NCBI RefSeq assembly: GCF_010500845.1
Contig: NZ_JAAAMI010000007.1
Coordinates: 1-64,000, forward strand
DNA from: Flagellimonas sediminis
GTDB lineage: Bacteria; Bacteroidota; Bacteroidia; Flavobacteriales; Flavobacteriaceae
Reading direction: 5' to 3'
Length of the DNA stretch: 64,000 nt
Positions within the stretch are counted from its first letter, which is position 1. Every line of letters starts with the position of its first letter. The notes under the pieces are model-generated. The model had not been told where the DNA came from. It did not search any database and saw nothing but the letters and a program-made list of their open reading frames with translations. Shown here in pieces: positions 16,411 through 29,528 of this stretch. A program made the translations under genes and the position numbers.

Positions 16411-17112
16411 TTAATCCTGCAAAGCAAACACTTTTTTTAACAGATCTGTTGTTCGAGACGAAACTTTTGTCCTAATTTCCTTTTCTTCTACAGCGATCAT
16501 GGTGTACACTCCGGACAAGGCTTGATTCGTGGTATAATCAGTTAGATCTGGGTTTACGTCATTGGTCAGGGGTAAGTTGTTGTACTTGGTGATGATGTTG
16601 GTCCAGATCTTATCGGCGCCCACTTTTTGGAACGAATTCTTAATAATGGGGTTGAATTTATTGTACAGCTGTGTCTTGGTGGCCTGTTGTAAATATTGGG
16701 TGGCGGCATTATCGTTCCCCAACAAAATCTGCTTGGCATCGTTGAATGTGATGCCTTTTACTGCGTCTACAAAAATAGGAGTGGCTTCTCCTACCGCATC
16801 TTCCGCAGCCCTGTTCAATATTTTCAGACCTTCATCCGCTAGGCTTGATAATCCAATATCCCGCAAGGTTTTATCTACTTTTTGAAGCTCTTCGGGCAAT
16901 AAAATCTTGACCAATTCATTTTTGAAGAATCCGTTTTCAAGGGCCAGTTTGTTCACCTGTTTTTCAATGCCCATGTTCAAAGCTTCGCGCAAACCTTGGG
17001 CAATTTCCGCATTCCCTATTCCAGTTCCTTGGGGCAATTGGTTTACAACTTGTTGTAGTTCGGCACATCCTGCCAATTGGAAAAGTAGAATGAAGGCTAG
17101 TATTCGTTTCAT
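16411..17112 (-). CDS. DUF4197 lipoprotein
   Basis: A 233-residue protein with lipoprotein signal (FQLAGC, acceptor C16) and a largely helical mature part. GLREALNMGIEKQVNKL (about 40-56) and the FVDAVKGITFNDAKQILLG block (about 113-131) match DUF4197. The fold repeats four-helix units, and no catalytic residues are known. It stands alone between the sugar locus and pyrF. Role unknown; envelope location is likely. Confidence 0.88.
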   Translation of the reverse strand: MKRILAFILLFQLAGCAELQQVVNQLPQGTGIGNAEIAQGLREALNMGIEKQVNKLALENGFFKNELVKILLPEELQKVDKTLRDIGLSSLADEGLKILNRAAEDAVGEATPIFVDAVKGITFNDAKQILLGNDNAATQYLQQATKTQLYNKFNPIIKNSFQKVGADKIWTNIITKYNNLPLTNDVNPDLTDYTTNQALSGVYTMIAVEEKEIRTKVSSRTTDLLKKVFALQD

Positions 17113-17239
17113 GATAAATCTTTTTGGTTAAGGTGAAATTACTGCGAAACCATCAAAGGACGACTTGGTTCTTCTATTTTTTAGATAAAATCACGCACAT
17201 CTTTTTTGTTAAAGATGACTGTTGAATGCAAACTTGGAG

Positions 17240-19099
17240 TTAATTCAGTTCCAATACCAAGCTCGATTTTGCCTTTATTTCCAACATGGTACCTAGTGAA
17301 ACTGTTTCACCCGTAATGGCGTTTTTACCATTTTGATGATTTTGAATCCCTTCTTTAAACCGGGTCATATCAACTTGTTGGTCTTTAATGGAATTGTTCA
17401 ATACCACCATTACTGTTTCCTGTGGCTTGTCTGGAAAATACCTGAAGTACACATAAACATTGTCCGTAGGAGAAAAGTGAAGGGTCTTTCCTTTGTGGAT
17501 TACCGATTTACTTTTACGCCAGTTCAACAGTTTTTTGGAATAGTTGAAATATGCTTTTTGATTTTCAGTCCTTCCCGATTCCAAGAAAGCATTTTGCGGA
17601 TCGTCCGGCCATCCCCCGGGAAAATCTCTTCGGATATCCCCATCTCCCTTGCTTTTTTCACCTAACACCCCGATTTCGTCTCCATAATAAATTTGGGGAA
17701 TTCCCCTCAAAGTTGCCAGTAGAGAGATGGCTAATTTATACTTGTCCAGATCCCCGTCAAAAGCCTGATTGATGCGATTTACATCATGGTTGCCCATCAT
17801 GATCAAAAGGTTGTTGATGTTCGGATAGAGAAAATCCAACGTTAAATGATCATAAACCTTAAAGAGTCCATCGCCCCAATTCTGTTCTGATTGATTAAAT
17901 ACTTCAGGGAAAATATCGTACAAGGGAAAATCCATCACCGAAGGCAAATTGGAATTGAAACTTTGGATAGCACCAATAGCGCTGTCTTTTTGCCAAAATG
18001 CGATATGGGGCGTTTCGTGCATAAAAATCTCTCCAACAATATTCAAGTTGGGGTATTCTTCCATCACCCGAGTAACCCATTCGGTAATGCCTTCTTTATC
18101 ATTGTAGGGATAGGTATCTACCCGCATACCATCCAAATTGGCATTCTCGATCCACCAAATGGCATTTTGCACCAAATAATTGACTACCATGGGATTGCTT
18201 TCATTCATATCCGGCATGGTGTAATCGAACCAACCGTCCATGCATCCTTTGGCATCATATGTTGATGCATACGGATCTATTTGGCTGGTTTGGATGTAAT
18301 TGCTTCGTTTAAAACCGTTTTCACCGCCTTCCCAATAATGCAACCAATCTTGGGCTGGCAAATCCTGAATTAGCCAATGGCTAAGACCCCAATGATTGGG
18401 TACATAATCCATAATGTGTTTCATGCCACGCTGATGCAATTCTTCTGTCAGGCGGATAAAATCCTCATTACTGCCATAACGCGGATCCATTTGGTAGAGG
18501 TCGCTGCAGGCGTATCCGTGATAAGAATAGGTCTTTTCGTTATCCAAGGTCAGCGGAGTGCTCCAAAGTGTAGTGGCCCCTAGCTCATCAATATAATCAA
18601 GATGATCGATAATCCCTTGGATGTCTCCCCCGTGCCTGCCGCCTTGATCACTTCGATTGGTGAGTTCGATGGTTTTGGGATGACTGTCATTTGAGGGGTC
18701 TCCGTTGGCAAACCTATCTGGCATTAAAAGATAGATTACATCCGAAGAATCAAAGCCTTTTCGGTCTGCAGAGCCTTCCCTTCGTTCAAGGAATTTGTAA
18801 TCCATGGTTGAGATGGTTCGCTTTCCCTTTTTGAACTTTATTTTGTAGCTGCCTGGTTGTAAATTTTTGGTATCCAAAGTGATAAACAGGTAATTCGGGT
18901 TTTCAGTCTTTTCAATTTTTTTGATGGTAATTTCTGGAGTGAATTCCGGTTGAAGGTCACTGATTTGATTGCCATGAACCAAGACCTGAATTTCAGGATT
19001 TTTCATACCTGTCCACCAAAAAGGGGGCTCTATACGTTGCACTTGGCCCATGCTGCTGGTCAAGACCATCAACATCAATATTGAAATGTTGTATTTCAT
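17240..19099 (-). CDS. Secreted GH13 cyclomaltodextrinase/neopullulanase-type amylase
   Basis: A 619-residue alpha-glucan hydrolase with signal peptide (about 1-18), an N-terminal Ig-like cyclomaltodextrinase domain (about 20-115), the (beta/alpha)8 catalytic domain, and a C-terminal beta domain. Catalytic triad: Asp in DGMRVDTYPY (about 326), Glu in VGEIFM (about 354) and Asp in GNHDVN (about 434). Region I DYVPNHWG is also present. It should cut maltodextrins or cyclodextrins in the periplasm. The downstream position 90 bases after an MFS maltose-type transporter indicates one starch-use operon. No SusC/SusD pair lies nearby. Confidence 0.93.
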   Translation of the reverse strand: MKYNISILMLMVLTSSMGQVQRIEPPFWWTGMKNPEIQVLVHGNQISDLQPEFTPEITIKKIEKTENPNYLFITLDTKNLQPGSYKIKFKKGKRTISTMDYKFLERREGSADRKGFDSSDVIYLLMPDRFANGDPSNDSHPKTIELTNRSDQGGRHGGDIQGIIDHLDYIDELGATTLWSTPLTLDNEKTYSYHGYACSDLYQMDPRYGSNEDFIRLTEELHQRGMKHIMDYVPNHWGLSHWLIQDLPAQDWLHYWEGGENGFKRSNYIQTSQIDPYASTYDAKGCMDGWFDYTMPDMNESNPMVVNYLVQNAIWWIENANLDGMRVDTYPYNDKEGITEWVTRVMEEYPNLNIVGEIFMHETPHIAFWQKDSAIGAIQSFNSNLPSVMDFPLYDIFPEVFNQSEQNWGDGLFKVYDHLTLDFLYPNINNLLIMMGNHDVNRINQAFDGDLDKYKLAISLLATLRGIPQIYYGDEIGVLGEKSKGDGDIRRDFPGGWPDDPQNAFLESGRTENQKAYFNYSKKLLNWRKSKSVIHKGKTLHFSPTDNVYVYFRYFPDKPQETVMVVLNNSIKDQQVDMTRFKEGIQNHQNGKNAITGETVSLGTMLEIKAKSSLVLELN

Positions 19100-19188
19100 G
19101 TGTTTGAATATTTAATGAGCCAATTTCAAGTTTGAAAAAGGGTCAGTTTTTTTAGGTAACAATTTTTTGAAGAGGGGATAAATCCCAA

Positions 19189-20595
19189 TTAAATGCTTAC
19201 GACTTCGTCATCTTTGTCATCCACCCTCGCCACCAAAAGCGCAGCGATCAAAAAGGAAATCCCACTTGTTACGAGGGCAAAAATGGGTTGTTCGTTATAT
19301 AGGTATTTCACCATGGGTCCACCGATCAAAGCATTTATGATTTGGGGAATCACAATGAAGAAATTAAAAATACCCATATAAACACCCATTTTTTGTGGAG
19401 GAATGGAGCCGGCAAGAATAGCGTAGGGCATGGCCAGAATACTCGCCCATGCCACCCCGATTCCTATCATGGAAAGGATCAGCCAATTTTCATCCGGCAT
19501 AATGTAAATGGATAAAAACCCAAATGCACCAATAATTAAGGATATGGCATGTGTTTTCTTACGCCCTACTTTTTTGGCTATTGCAGGAAGAAAGAAGGCA
19601 AAAATTGCCGAAACACCATTATAGATCCCGAACAGGATGCCCAACCAATCCCCTGCATTTTGATACGCCATACTCTGGTTGTCATTGGGATCCAGGCCAT
19701 AAATGTGTTGCGCAATGGCCGGAAGGGAAAAAACCCAAAGACCAAATAGCCCAAACCAGGAAAAAAATTGCACCCAGCTCAATTGTCGCATGGTACGGGG
19801 CATTTTTCTGAAATCCGTAAAAATGTCGCTAAGTTTACCGGGAGCTTCTTCAATAGTTGCAGCACCTTCCGCTTGATGCAATTGGGCCATTTCTTCCGGG
19901 GTGTATTCCTTGGTAGTGAATACCGTGACCAAGACACTGGTGATGAGTACAATGGCACCTATAACAAATGAAAGCAAAAGGTTAAAAGGTACTTCACCAA
20001 CTCCTGCGGTGTTTTCCAGTCCGATCCAATTGGTCAATACATAGGGCAACCAAGAACCTACCACTGCACCTATTCCGATGAGAACGGTTTGGAGGCTATA
20101 ACCCAGGGTGCGTTGGTCAGAGGGTAAAATATCCGCGATCAAGGCCCGAAATGGTTCCATGGCCACATTAAACGATGCATCCATAATCATAAGCATTCCA
20201 GCACCTACCCAAAGAGCTGGCATAAAGGCAGTGAACATATCCGCATTGGGCATTAAAACAAGTCCCAATGAGGCCAGAAGGGCTCCAGTAAGGAAATATG
20301 GCCGTCTTCGTCCCAAGCGGTTCCATGTCTTGTCGCTGTAATGTCCAATAATGGGTTGCACAATGAGTCCGGTGAGGGGCGCTACGATCCAGAACCAAGA
20401 TAGTTCATGGACATCGGCCCCAAAAATTTGAAGAATTCTACTGGCGTTGGCATTTTGAAGGGCAAAGCCCATTTGAATACCAAGAAATCCGAAACTAAGG
20501 TTCCAAATTTGCCAAAAATTTAATCGACGCTTTTCAAACATGTTGGGTAATCGAGAATAAACAACCGAATTAGTAAAGGTTTGATTGTCATTCAT
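19189..20595 (-). CDS. MFS sugar transporter, SLC45/maltose-permease-like
   Basis: A 468-residue inner-membrane carrier with twelve hydrophobic helices. The N-terminus FWQIWNLSFGFLGIQMGFAL and the RLGRRRPYFLTGA loop (about 90-102) are typical of the GPH-cation symporter/SLC45 group that imports maltose or sucrose in Bacteroidota. The ATG at 20595 replaces a TTG three codons upstream. It lies directly upstream of the GH13 gene on the same strand, so maltose or maltodextrin is the probable substrate. A near-consensus -7 box (TATCTTTA) lies about 30 bases upstream. Confidence 0.9.
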   Translation of the reverse strand: MNDNQTFTNSVVYSRLPNMFEKRRLNFWQIWNLSFGFLGIQMGFALQNANASRILQIFGADVHELSWFWIVAPLTGLIVQPIIGHYSDKTWNRLGRRRPYFLTGALLASLGLVLMPNADMFTAFMPALWVGAGMLMIMDASFNVAMEPFRALIADILPSDQRTLGYSLQTVLIGIGAVVGSWLPYVLTNWIGLENTAGVGEVPFNLLLSFVIGAIVLITSVLVTVFTTKEYTPEEMAQLHQAEGAATIEEAPGKLSDIFTDFRKMPRTMRQLSWVQFFSWFGLFGLWVFSLPAIAQHIYGLDPNDNQSMAYQNAGDWLGILFGIYNGVSAIFAFFLPAIAKKVGRKKTHAISLIIGAFGFLSIYIMPDENWLILSMIGIGVAWASILAMPYAILAGSIPPQKMGVYMGIFNFFIVIPQIINALIGGPMVKYLYNEQPIFALVTSGISFLIAALLVARVDDKDDEVVSI

Positions 20596-20713
20596 GATGA
20601 ACAAATCTTAAAACCAGTACAGTTAAAGATATGTTTTTTTGAAGTATTGCAGGGAAAATTAGATGCAAGGTCAATCCACAAAATCAAAAATACCAACTGA
20701 ATGTATTTAAGAA

Positions 20714-21562
20714 TCAGGAAAAAATCACCGTTTTATTATTGTAAACCATGGTCTTTCTTGCCACGTGGAGTTGTACGGCACGTGAAAGTACAATACGTTC
20801 CAAATCCCTTCCCTTGGCAATAAAGTCATTAACAGAGTGCGTATGGGAAACGGTTGTAACATCCTGTTCAATAATAGGTCCTGCATCCAAATCCGCAGTA
20901 ACATAATGGCTGGTGGCCCCAATGATCTTTACACCACGTTCAAAAGCGGCATGATAGGGTTTGGCCCCCATAAAGGCGGGTAGGAACGAGTGATGGATAT
21001 TGATGATCTTTTGAGGGTATACATTGATGACCTTTGGCGATATAATTTGCATGTATCGAGCCAATACAATAAAATCCACTTGGTGTTCCTTCAACAGATA
21101 TAATTGTTGGTCCTCCGCTTCGGTCTTGTTCAATTTGGTGACCGGAATATAAAAAAAGGGAATGTGGAACTGTTCCGCAACGTATTCCAAATCTTTGTGG
21201 TTACTCAAAATGAAGGGAATGTCCACGGAAAGCTCACCAGAATTGTAGCGGCTCAACAAATCGTAAAGACAGTGGTTGTATTTGGAAACGAAAATCGCCA
21301 TTTTAGGTTTGTACCCATCCAAATACACCTCCCATTCCATTTGAAATTGATCGGCCAATTCGTTTTCAAATTCTTCTTTGAACTGGTCCAAAGGCAACTC
21401 TTTTTCAAATTCACTTTGCAACCGCATAAAAAAGACCCCGGCCTGTTTGTCCACATGTTGATCGAGGTAAATAATGTTCCCTTCTTGTTGATGGATAAAA
21501 GTGGTCACCGACCGAATAATACCCGCTTGATCGGGACAGTGTATAAGAATGGTAAGCTTCAT
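20714..21562 (-). CDS. purU: Formyltetrahydrofolate deformylase
   Basis: Releases formate from 10-formyl-THF to balance one-carbon pools and feed PurT-type reactions. The 282-residue protein has an N-terminal ACT domain (about 1-85, starting ILIHCPDQAGIIRSVT) and a formyltransferase-like domain with INIHHSFLPAF (about 192-202) and the catalytic Asp in DLDAGPIIEQD (about 227-237). The ATG at 21562 is chosen over a TTG two codons earlier. A solitary gene. Confidence 0.95.
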   Translation of the reverse strand: MKLTILIHCPDQAGIIRSVTTFIHQQEGNIIYLDQHVDKQAGVFFMRLQSEFEKELPLDQFKEEFENELADQFQMEWEVYLDGYKPKMAIFVSKYNHCLYDLLSRYNSGELSVDIPFILSNHKDLEYVAEQFHIPFFYIPVTKLNKTEAEDQQLYLLKEHQVDFIVLARYMQIISPKVINVYPQKIINIHHSFLPAFMGAKPYHAAFERGVKIIGATSHYVTADLDAGPIIEQDVTTVSHTHSVNDFIAKGRDLERIVLSRAVQLHVARKTMVYNNKTVIFS

Positions 21563-21704
21563 GTCCAATATTTGACCAAGTAAAATTATAGGTTTCAGAA
21601 AGTGAAGCCTAAACTTCGTTCGGTTTTTGTAAAATCCTAATCAAAATACATTTTGACTTGCATTTTCTGTAAATTGCAGGGCAAATTCAGACCTTTTATT
21701 GCAG

Positions 21705-25157
<3,453 letters not shown>

Positions 25158-25164
25158 CGGAGTA

Positions 25165-25566
25165 TCAATCGTTTCTGTTGGACAGAGACCTTCTCCACTT
25201 TTTAAAGGTGATCCGGAAGGTTTTGATTTCACGGCGAAGAAGGTTTAGATATTCCTTTTCCTTTACACCATCCCTTTCAAGCCCATTGCAATAGGCTAAA
25301 ATGTTTCGGGTCATGATGTTTACAAAGGAAAGACTTCTCATTCTTACGGAGTAGGAGTTGCTCAAAGCGGCCTGCTCCACCTCTTTGGTGATCAGAAGGG
25401 CATCGGTAACCAAGGATTTGGTAATGTCGTCTCGAAAACTATCGATTTGGCGAAAGGACAGCATTTCCCTATTATGCGCAAAATAAGAGGCAACCGCTTC
25501 GCTCAAATCTCGTAGAGCCAAGGATTTACGGTATACAAGCAAGGTATTAAGAGAACTTCTCTCCAT
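25165..25566 (-). CDS. Hypothetical 133-residue helical protein
   Basis: Not recognised. The product is all-helical by composition, without signal peptide or membrane segment, and rich in Arg/Lys towards the C-terminus (RREIKTFRITFKKWRRS). It starts with MERSSLNTLLVYRKSLALRD. It is convergent with icmF (7-base gap) and divergent from the Lrp-type regulator. The compact placement and the ATG start support a real gene. It could be a conserved flavobacterial protein of unknown role. Confidence 0.7.
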   Translation of the reverse strand: MERSSLNTLLVYRKSLALRDLSEAVASYFAHNREMLSFRQIDSFRDDITKSLVTDALLITKEVEQAALSNSYSVRMRSLSFVNIMTRNILAYCNGLERDGVKEKEYLNLLRREIKTFRITFKKWRRSLSNRND

Positions 25567-25689
25567 CTTTTCAAAAGCAATTTTGTACCATAAAATTACG
25601 GACGATTGAAAAATTCTTACTTTTGTTTTTTAAGTAATGATTTCATTTGGCTTTAAAAAGCAAAATTTATCGCCTTATTTTCTTTTCAA

Positions 25690-26142
25690 ATGAAGATAGA
25701 TGATCTGAACTGGCAAATCCTTGGGCACCTGCAACGAAATGCAAGGGAATCTTTTGCCAATATTGGACGTAAGGTTGGGCTCACTTCGCCAGCGGTCGCA
25801 GAGCGGGTCAAGAAGATGGAGGATATTGGGATCATCGAGGGCTACCGGGCCAATATTTCCTATGTGGAGGCAGGTCATCAGTTGAAGGCCATTATTATGT
25901 TGAGAGCTTTCATGGGCAAACTAAAGCCCTTTTTGGACAAGGTGAAATCCTTTCAAGAAGTGGTCAATTGTTATAGGATCACGGGTAACGAAAATATCAT
26001 TATGGAAGTGGTATTGCGGGACCAATCGCATCTGGAAAAATTCATTGACGAACTTATTGTATATGGTGAATGCCGAACCCACATTGTGCTATCCAATGTT
26101 GTGGCCCATGCACCTATAAAGAAGGGTAAGGTCTCCAAATAG
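25690..26142 (+). CDS. Lrp/AsnC family transcriptional regulator
   Basis: A 150-residue feast/famine regulator. The N-terminal helix-turn-helix covers about 1-60 (DDLNWQILGHLQRNARESFA, then GRKVGLTSPAVAERVKKMED). The C-terminal RAM effector-binding domain covers about 65-140, with the typical CYRITGNENIIMEVV segment. An amino acid is the usual ligand. No amino-acid gene is adjacent, so the target is unknown. Confidence 0.93.
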   Translation: MKIDDLNWQILGHLQRNARESFANIGRKVGLTSPAVAERVKKMEDIGIIEGYRANISYVEAGHQLKAIIMLRAFMGKLKPFLDKVKSFQEVVNCYRITGNENIIMEVVLRDQSHLEKFIDELIVYGECRTHIVLSNVVAHAPIKKGKVSK

Positions 26143-26201
26143 GTTTCGTCAAAAAAATAAGGGCCAAATGGTTTTGGCTAGATTTTTGTGCAACAATTGC
26201 T

Positions 26202-27617
26202 ATGAAGAAAATTTATTTTACCGCCATTCTGTTCACCATTTTAGGACCTTTCATCAATGCCCAAAAAATGGTTTTGAAAAAGGGTGAGATCATTGAAAAC
26301 CTGATGGTCAATGATTCCCTTAAAAGTACATTTTCCCTTTACTTGCCAACTAATTTCAGTACGGATACCCAATGGCCCCTGCTGATGGTTTTTGATGTGC
26401 ACGGTAAGGAAAAGCAGGCAATGTCCATGTTCGTGCTGGCTGCCGAAAAGGAAGGGTACGTTTTGGCCGCCCCAAAAATGGTGGATACGCTTTCATTGAC
26501 CAATAATATGCTTTTAACGGGCAAGACCATTGAAGAAGTGGTGAATATTTTACCGATTAGGAAAGGTAGGGTTTATGCCGCGGGAGCTTCTTCTGGCGGC
26601 CGGTTTGCGACCTTGGTGCCCGTTTTTATTCCTGGGGTGAAAGGTGCCATTTCAATTGGTTCTTCTTTGGCAAATAGGGAGTTGTTGAACATCAAGAGTC
26701 CTTTTCATTTCATCGGTATGGTCAGCAAGGACAATTTTGAATACACATCGATGTTGACAGATACCAAATTGTTGGACAAAATGAAGTTTCCGAACCAAAT
26801 GCTGCTGTTTGATGGAAACAAGGATTGGCCCGGCGTTGAATATCTGGAAAAAGGAATGCAACTTTTTACCTTGGATGCCATGGGGCGTAATCTGATTCCC
26901 AAGGATTCAGTTTATGTGGAAAAAGCCTATACAGAAGATTTGGCCAAAGTGAACCATCTGAAAAGCATCGGGGATTTGCTTTGGGCAGAACAATATATGA
27001 CCGAGATGATGTCCATTTACGGAGCCCACAAAAATTTGGACTCCCTTAGATCGGTTCAGAAGGAATTGAGAAAGGACAAGCAATTCAGGGCCATGGGCCG
27101 CAATGAAAATGCTGCATTTCTCAAGGAATCCTTGTTAAAAGAAGACTTTCAATATTATATGGAAGAAGATGTGTACACCCATAATTTCAATAATTTGGGT
27201 TGGTGGAACCATCAAATGGGCGAAATTCAAAAATATAAGAACGCAACAGATCCTTATGAAAAGGAAATGGGAAATCGGTTATTGGGATTCGTCAATGCTT
27301 TGGCGGAGGATAATATAGATGTGATACAATCCAACAACGTGATCGATGAGGATGCCTTGGCATTTCTATTTATGTTAAAGACCATTTTGGAGCCTGATAA
27401 TTTTGAATACTATCTGAAAACCATATCCTTGAGTGCCAAAAACGAGGATTTTGGCACTTCTTTGTTCTATTTGGAAGAAGCCTTCAAAAAAGGGTTCAAG
27501 GACAAGGAAAAGCTTTACAATTTGGAAGGTACGGCCTTGTTCCGTATTACTCCTGAATTTAACGATTTGATATCCAAATACTTGAAGGATGCTCTTTATG
27601 AAATAGATGAAAATTAA
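26202..27617 (+). CDS. Secreted alpha/beta-hydrolase-like protein
   Basis: A 471-residue protein with signal peptide ending FINAQ (about 20). The N-terminal half reads as an alpha/beta-hydrolase: WPLLMVFDVHG as the oxyanion strand and GASSGG (about 128-133) as nucleophile elbow GxSxG. The C-terminal half (from about 250) is helical and resembles TPR repeats. The catalytic Asp and His are not certain. The DUF1684 lipoprotein follows after 32 bases but has its own promoter. Esterase or peptidase activity is inferred only from the fold. Confidence 0.72.
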   Translation: MKKIYFTAILFTILGPFINAQKMVLKKGEIIENLMVNDSLKSTFSLYLPTNFSTDTQWPLLMVFDVHGKEKQAMSMFVLAAEKEGYVLAAPKMVDTLSLTNNMLLTGKTIEEVVNILPIRKGRVYAAGASSGGRFATLVPVFIPGVKGAISIGSSLANRELLNIKSPFHFIGMVSKDNFEYTSMLTDTKLLDKMKFPNQMLLFDGNKDWPGVEYLEKGMQLFTLDAMGRNLIPKDSVYVEKAYTEDLAKVNHLKSIGDLLWAEQYMTEMMSIYGAHKNLDSLRSVQKELRKDKQFRAMGRNENAAFLKESLLKEDFQYYMEEDVYTHNFNNLGWWNHQMGEIQKYKNATDPYEKEMGNRLLGFVNALAEDNIDVIQSNNVIDEDALAFLFMLKTILEPDNFEYYLKTISLSAKNEDFGTSLFYLEEAFKKGFKDKEKLYNLEGTALFRITPEFNDLISKYLKDALYEIDEN

Positions 27618-27626
27618 TTTTCCTGT

Positions 27627-27634
27627 TACCTTTG
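27627..27634 (+). promoter_or_regulatory. -7 box (TACCTTTG) for the DUF1684 gene
   Basis: Exact TAnnTTTG match, 15 bases before the ATG at 27650. Confidence 0.6.
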
Positions 27635-27649
27635 TTTAAAATCCTTCAG

Positions 27650-28285
27650 ATGAAATATTGGAGTCTACTATTTCTTTTGTCCTTGGTGTCTTGTGGACAG
27701 GGAAAAAGGTATCATGATGAATCCACGGAATCCACAAAATCTGCCCTTGTGGCTGATATTTTAAAATTTCAGGAAGAATTGGATGCCAGTTTTAGGGATC
27801 CTGAGGAATCTCCCCTTCCAGATAAATACCGAAAGGATTTTGAAGGGTTGGACTATTTTGAGCCCGATACTACTTATGTGGTGAAAGCCAAGTTGGTGCG
27901 TACCCCGGATGCCGAACCTTTTTTTATGCCGACCACTACTGATAGAAAAACACATGAGGTTTTATATGGTATTGCCCATTTTACCTTGAATGGGGAAGCA
28001 CGGCAACTGGAAATTTATCAAAGTTTGGACTTGATCCAACAGGAAAAGTACAAGGACTATCTTTTTTTACCTTTTAATGATGCTACCAATGGAGAAGAAA
28101 CGTATGGTGGAGGTCGCTATATAGATCTTTCCATTCCGGATGGGGATACCTTGGTAATTGATTTCAATAAGGCTTACAATCCGTATTGTGCCTATAACAA
28201 AAAGTACTCCTGCCCTCTAGTGCCAAGGCAAAACTATTTGAGAACTAAGGTGAGAGCAGGAGTTAAAGACTTTCATAGCGACTAA
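27650..28285 (+). CDS. DUF1684 lipoprotein
   Basis: A 211-residue protein with lipoprotein signal (LSLVSC, then GQG). The C-terminal block with GGGRYIDL (about 148-155) and NKAYNPYCAYN...YSCPLVP (about 170-190), containing two conserved cysteines, is the hallmark of DUF1684. The domain has no firm biochemical role. The ATG at 27650 is preferred to an upstream TTG that would sit inside the -7 box. Confidence 0.9.
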   Translation: MKYWSLLFLLSLVSCGQGKRYHDESTESTKSALVADILKFQEELDASFRDPEESPLPDKYRKDFEGLDYFEPDTTYVVKAKLVRTPDAEPFFMPTTTDRKTHEVLYGIAHFTLNGEARQLEIYQSLDLIQQEKYKDYLFLPFNDATNGEETYGGGRYIDLSIPDGDTLVIDFNKAYNPYCAYNKKYSCPLVPRQNYLRTKVRAGVKDFHSD

Positions 28286-28313
28286 AAAAGCCTTAAACCA
28301 ACGGAATAAGGCT
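28284..28313. terminator. Terminator between DUF1684 and porin genes
   Basis: A 7-bp stem (28289-28295 with 28307-28313) and 11-base loop between two convergent genes. The minus-strand side runs into six T, so it is strongest for the porin transcript. Confidence 0.7.
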
Positions 28314-28339
28314 CTTTAGTTTCTACATATGATTTGTTT

Positions 28340-29401
28340 CTAGAAAGAATAGATGGCTGCAAAAAGTACAGAGGCCAAGCTTTTCGTTGGAGACAGGTCA
28401 TTATCGATAAAAGTATCTTCGGAAGAGCTGTCCAAACGAATTTCTGGTTTTAGAATAAGGTCTCCAATGGTAGCACTACCGGTCAAGGTAACCGCGAAAA
28501 CATTTCCATCTCCCTCTGGATCTGCCCCAACTCCTGTTATTTCTTCACCAAAGAAATCTCCTGCCATAAAATATTCACCGCGTAGCCCAAGGCTGAAAGT
28601 TTCGGATACGGCATATTGTGGATAAAGGGCAACACCGGTGAAAGAACCACCATTGTCTTCAATGGAGAAGTGGGCCGCATTCAATCCTAGATAGAAATCT
28701 TCGGAAAGATCAAATCCACCTGTAAAGTCGATTTCGTAGCTACTTTGGCTATAAACAAAGTTCAAAAACTGACCTGAATAACCCAATTGGGCACCTACGG
28801 CGTAATCACCGGTCGGGTTGAATTCGGTAAGGTCTGTTGGGTTCATTACGGCCAACATGGCTGACCATTCGTTGCCAAGATCAAAATCAGCTTTCAAACC
28901 GGTATGGCTAAAAGGGCCATAAGAGAATAAGTAAGAAGTACTGTAGTTGAAGTTTGCCACGGGAGAAATTACCTCGTATCCCAAGAAAGTGTTGAAGTTA
29001 CCAAAGGTAAGGGTCACGGCATCACTAACATTCCAATATACATACAATTGGTTAACGATGTCACCGGTTGCAGAATACATAGGAGAAGCAAAGACGGCAT
29101 CCGTACCGCGAGGGCCAAATACCAAATCGGCTACAAAACCTACTTTTTCACCTTCATAGGCGGCAACTAGGTTGGCCATGCCCAATGAAAATCCGGGCAA
29201 GTTGGCAAAAGAGGAACCTGGAGCAATGGCATCCTCGTCATTTGGAGCGGTCATGTTGGCCCTATAATAGGCATCTACCGATCCGCTGAAGCTAAATTTT
29301 GGTTTTTCTTCCTCTTCTTGTGCAAAAGCAGAAATTGATACCAGGGAAAGTATGGCAAAGGCCAAATTTTTTACGAAATTTGTATTTATAATCGCTTTCA
29401 T
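28340..29401 (-). CDS. Outer-membrane beta-barrel porin (OmpL/bbp2-like)
   Basis: A 353-residue barrel protein with signal peptide ending SAFAQ (about 28). A short acidic linker (EEEEKPK) is followed by alternating amphipathic strands rich in Gly, Asn, Tyr and Phe. It ends in the C-terminal aromatic residue Phe (FAAIYSF), the usual barrel-insertion signal. It sits downstream of amt and glnB on the same strand, so it may let ammonium or organic nitrogen cross the outer membrane; this is inference from the neighbours. A hairpin separates it from amt. Confidence 0.85.
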   Translation of the reverse strand: MKAIINTNFVKNLAFAILSLVSISAFAQEEEEKPKFSFSGSVDAYYRANMTAPNDEDAIAPGSSFANLPGFSLGMANLVAAYEGEKVGFVADLVFGPRGTDAVFASPMYSATGDIVNQLYVYWNVSDAVTLTFGNFNTFLGYEVISPVANFNYSTSYLFSYGPFSHTGLKADFDLGNEWSAMLAVMNPTDLTEFNPTGDYAVGAQLGYSGQFLNFVYSQSSYEIDFTGGFDLSEDFYLGLNAAHFSIEDNGGSFTGVALYPQYAVSETFSLGLRGEYFMAGDFFGEEITGVGADPEGDGNVFAVTLTGSATIGDLILKPEIRLDSSSEDTFIDNDLSPTKSLASVLFAAIYSF

Positions 29402-29477
29402 ATCATATTCATTTTGAGTTGTCCCTTTGGGATAAATTGTTGTTTAAATTGTGAGTTTTTGATTGAAAAGGTTATCA

Positions 29478-29503
29478 ACGGAGCGTTTGGCAGAACGCTC
29501 CGT
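29478..29503. other. Intercistronic hairpin between amt and porin
   Basis: A perfect 10-bp GC-rich stem (29478-29487 with 29494-29503) with a 6-base loop. On the minus (transcribed) strand it is not followed by a T-run, so it looks more like an RNA-stability or processing element than a full terminator. The T-rich side is on the antisense strand. Confidence 0.6.
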
Positions 29504-29528
29504 CTTCTTTTCTTGATGTTGTGAGTTT

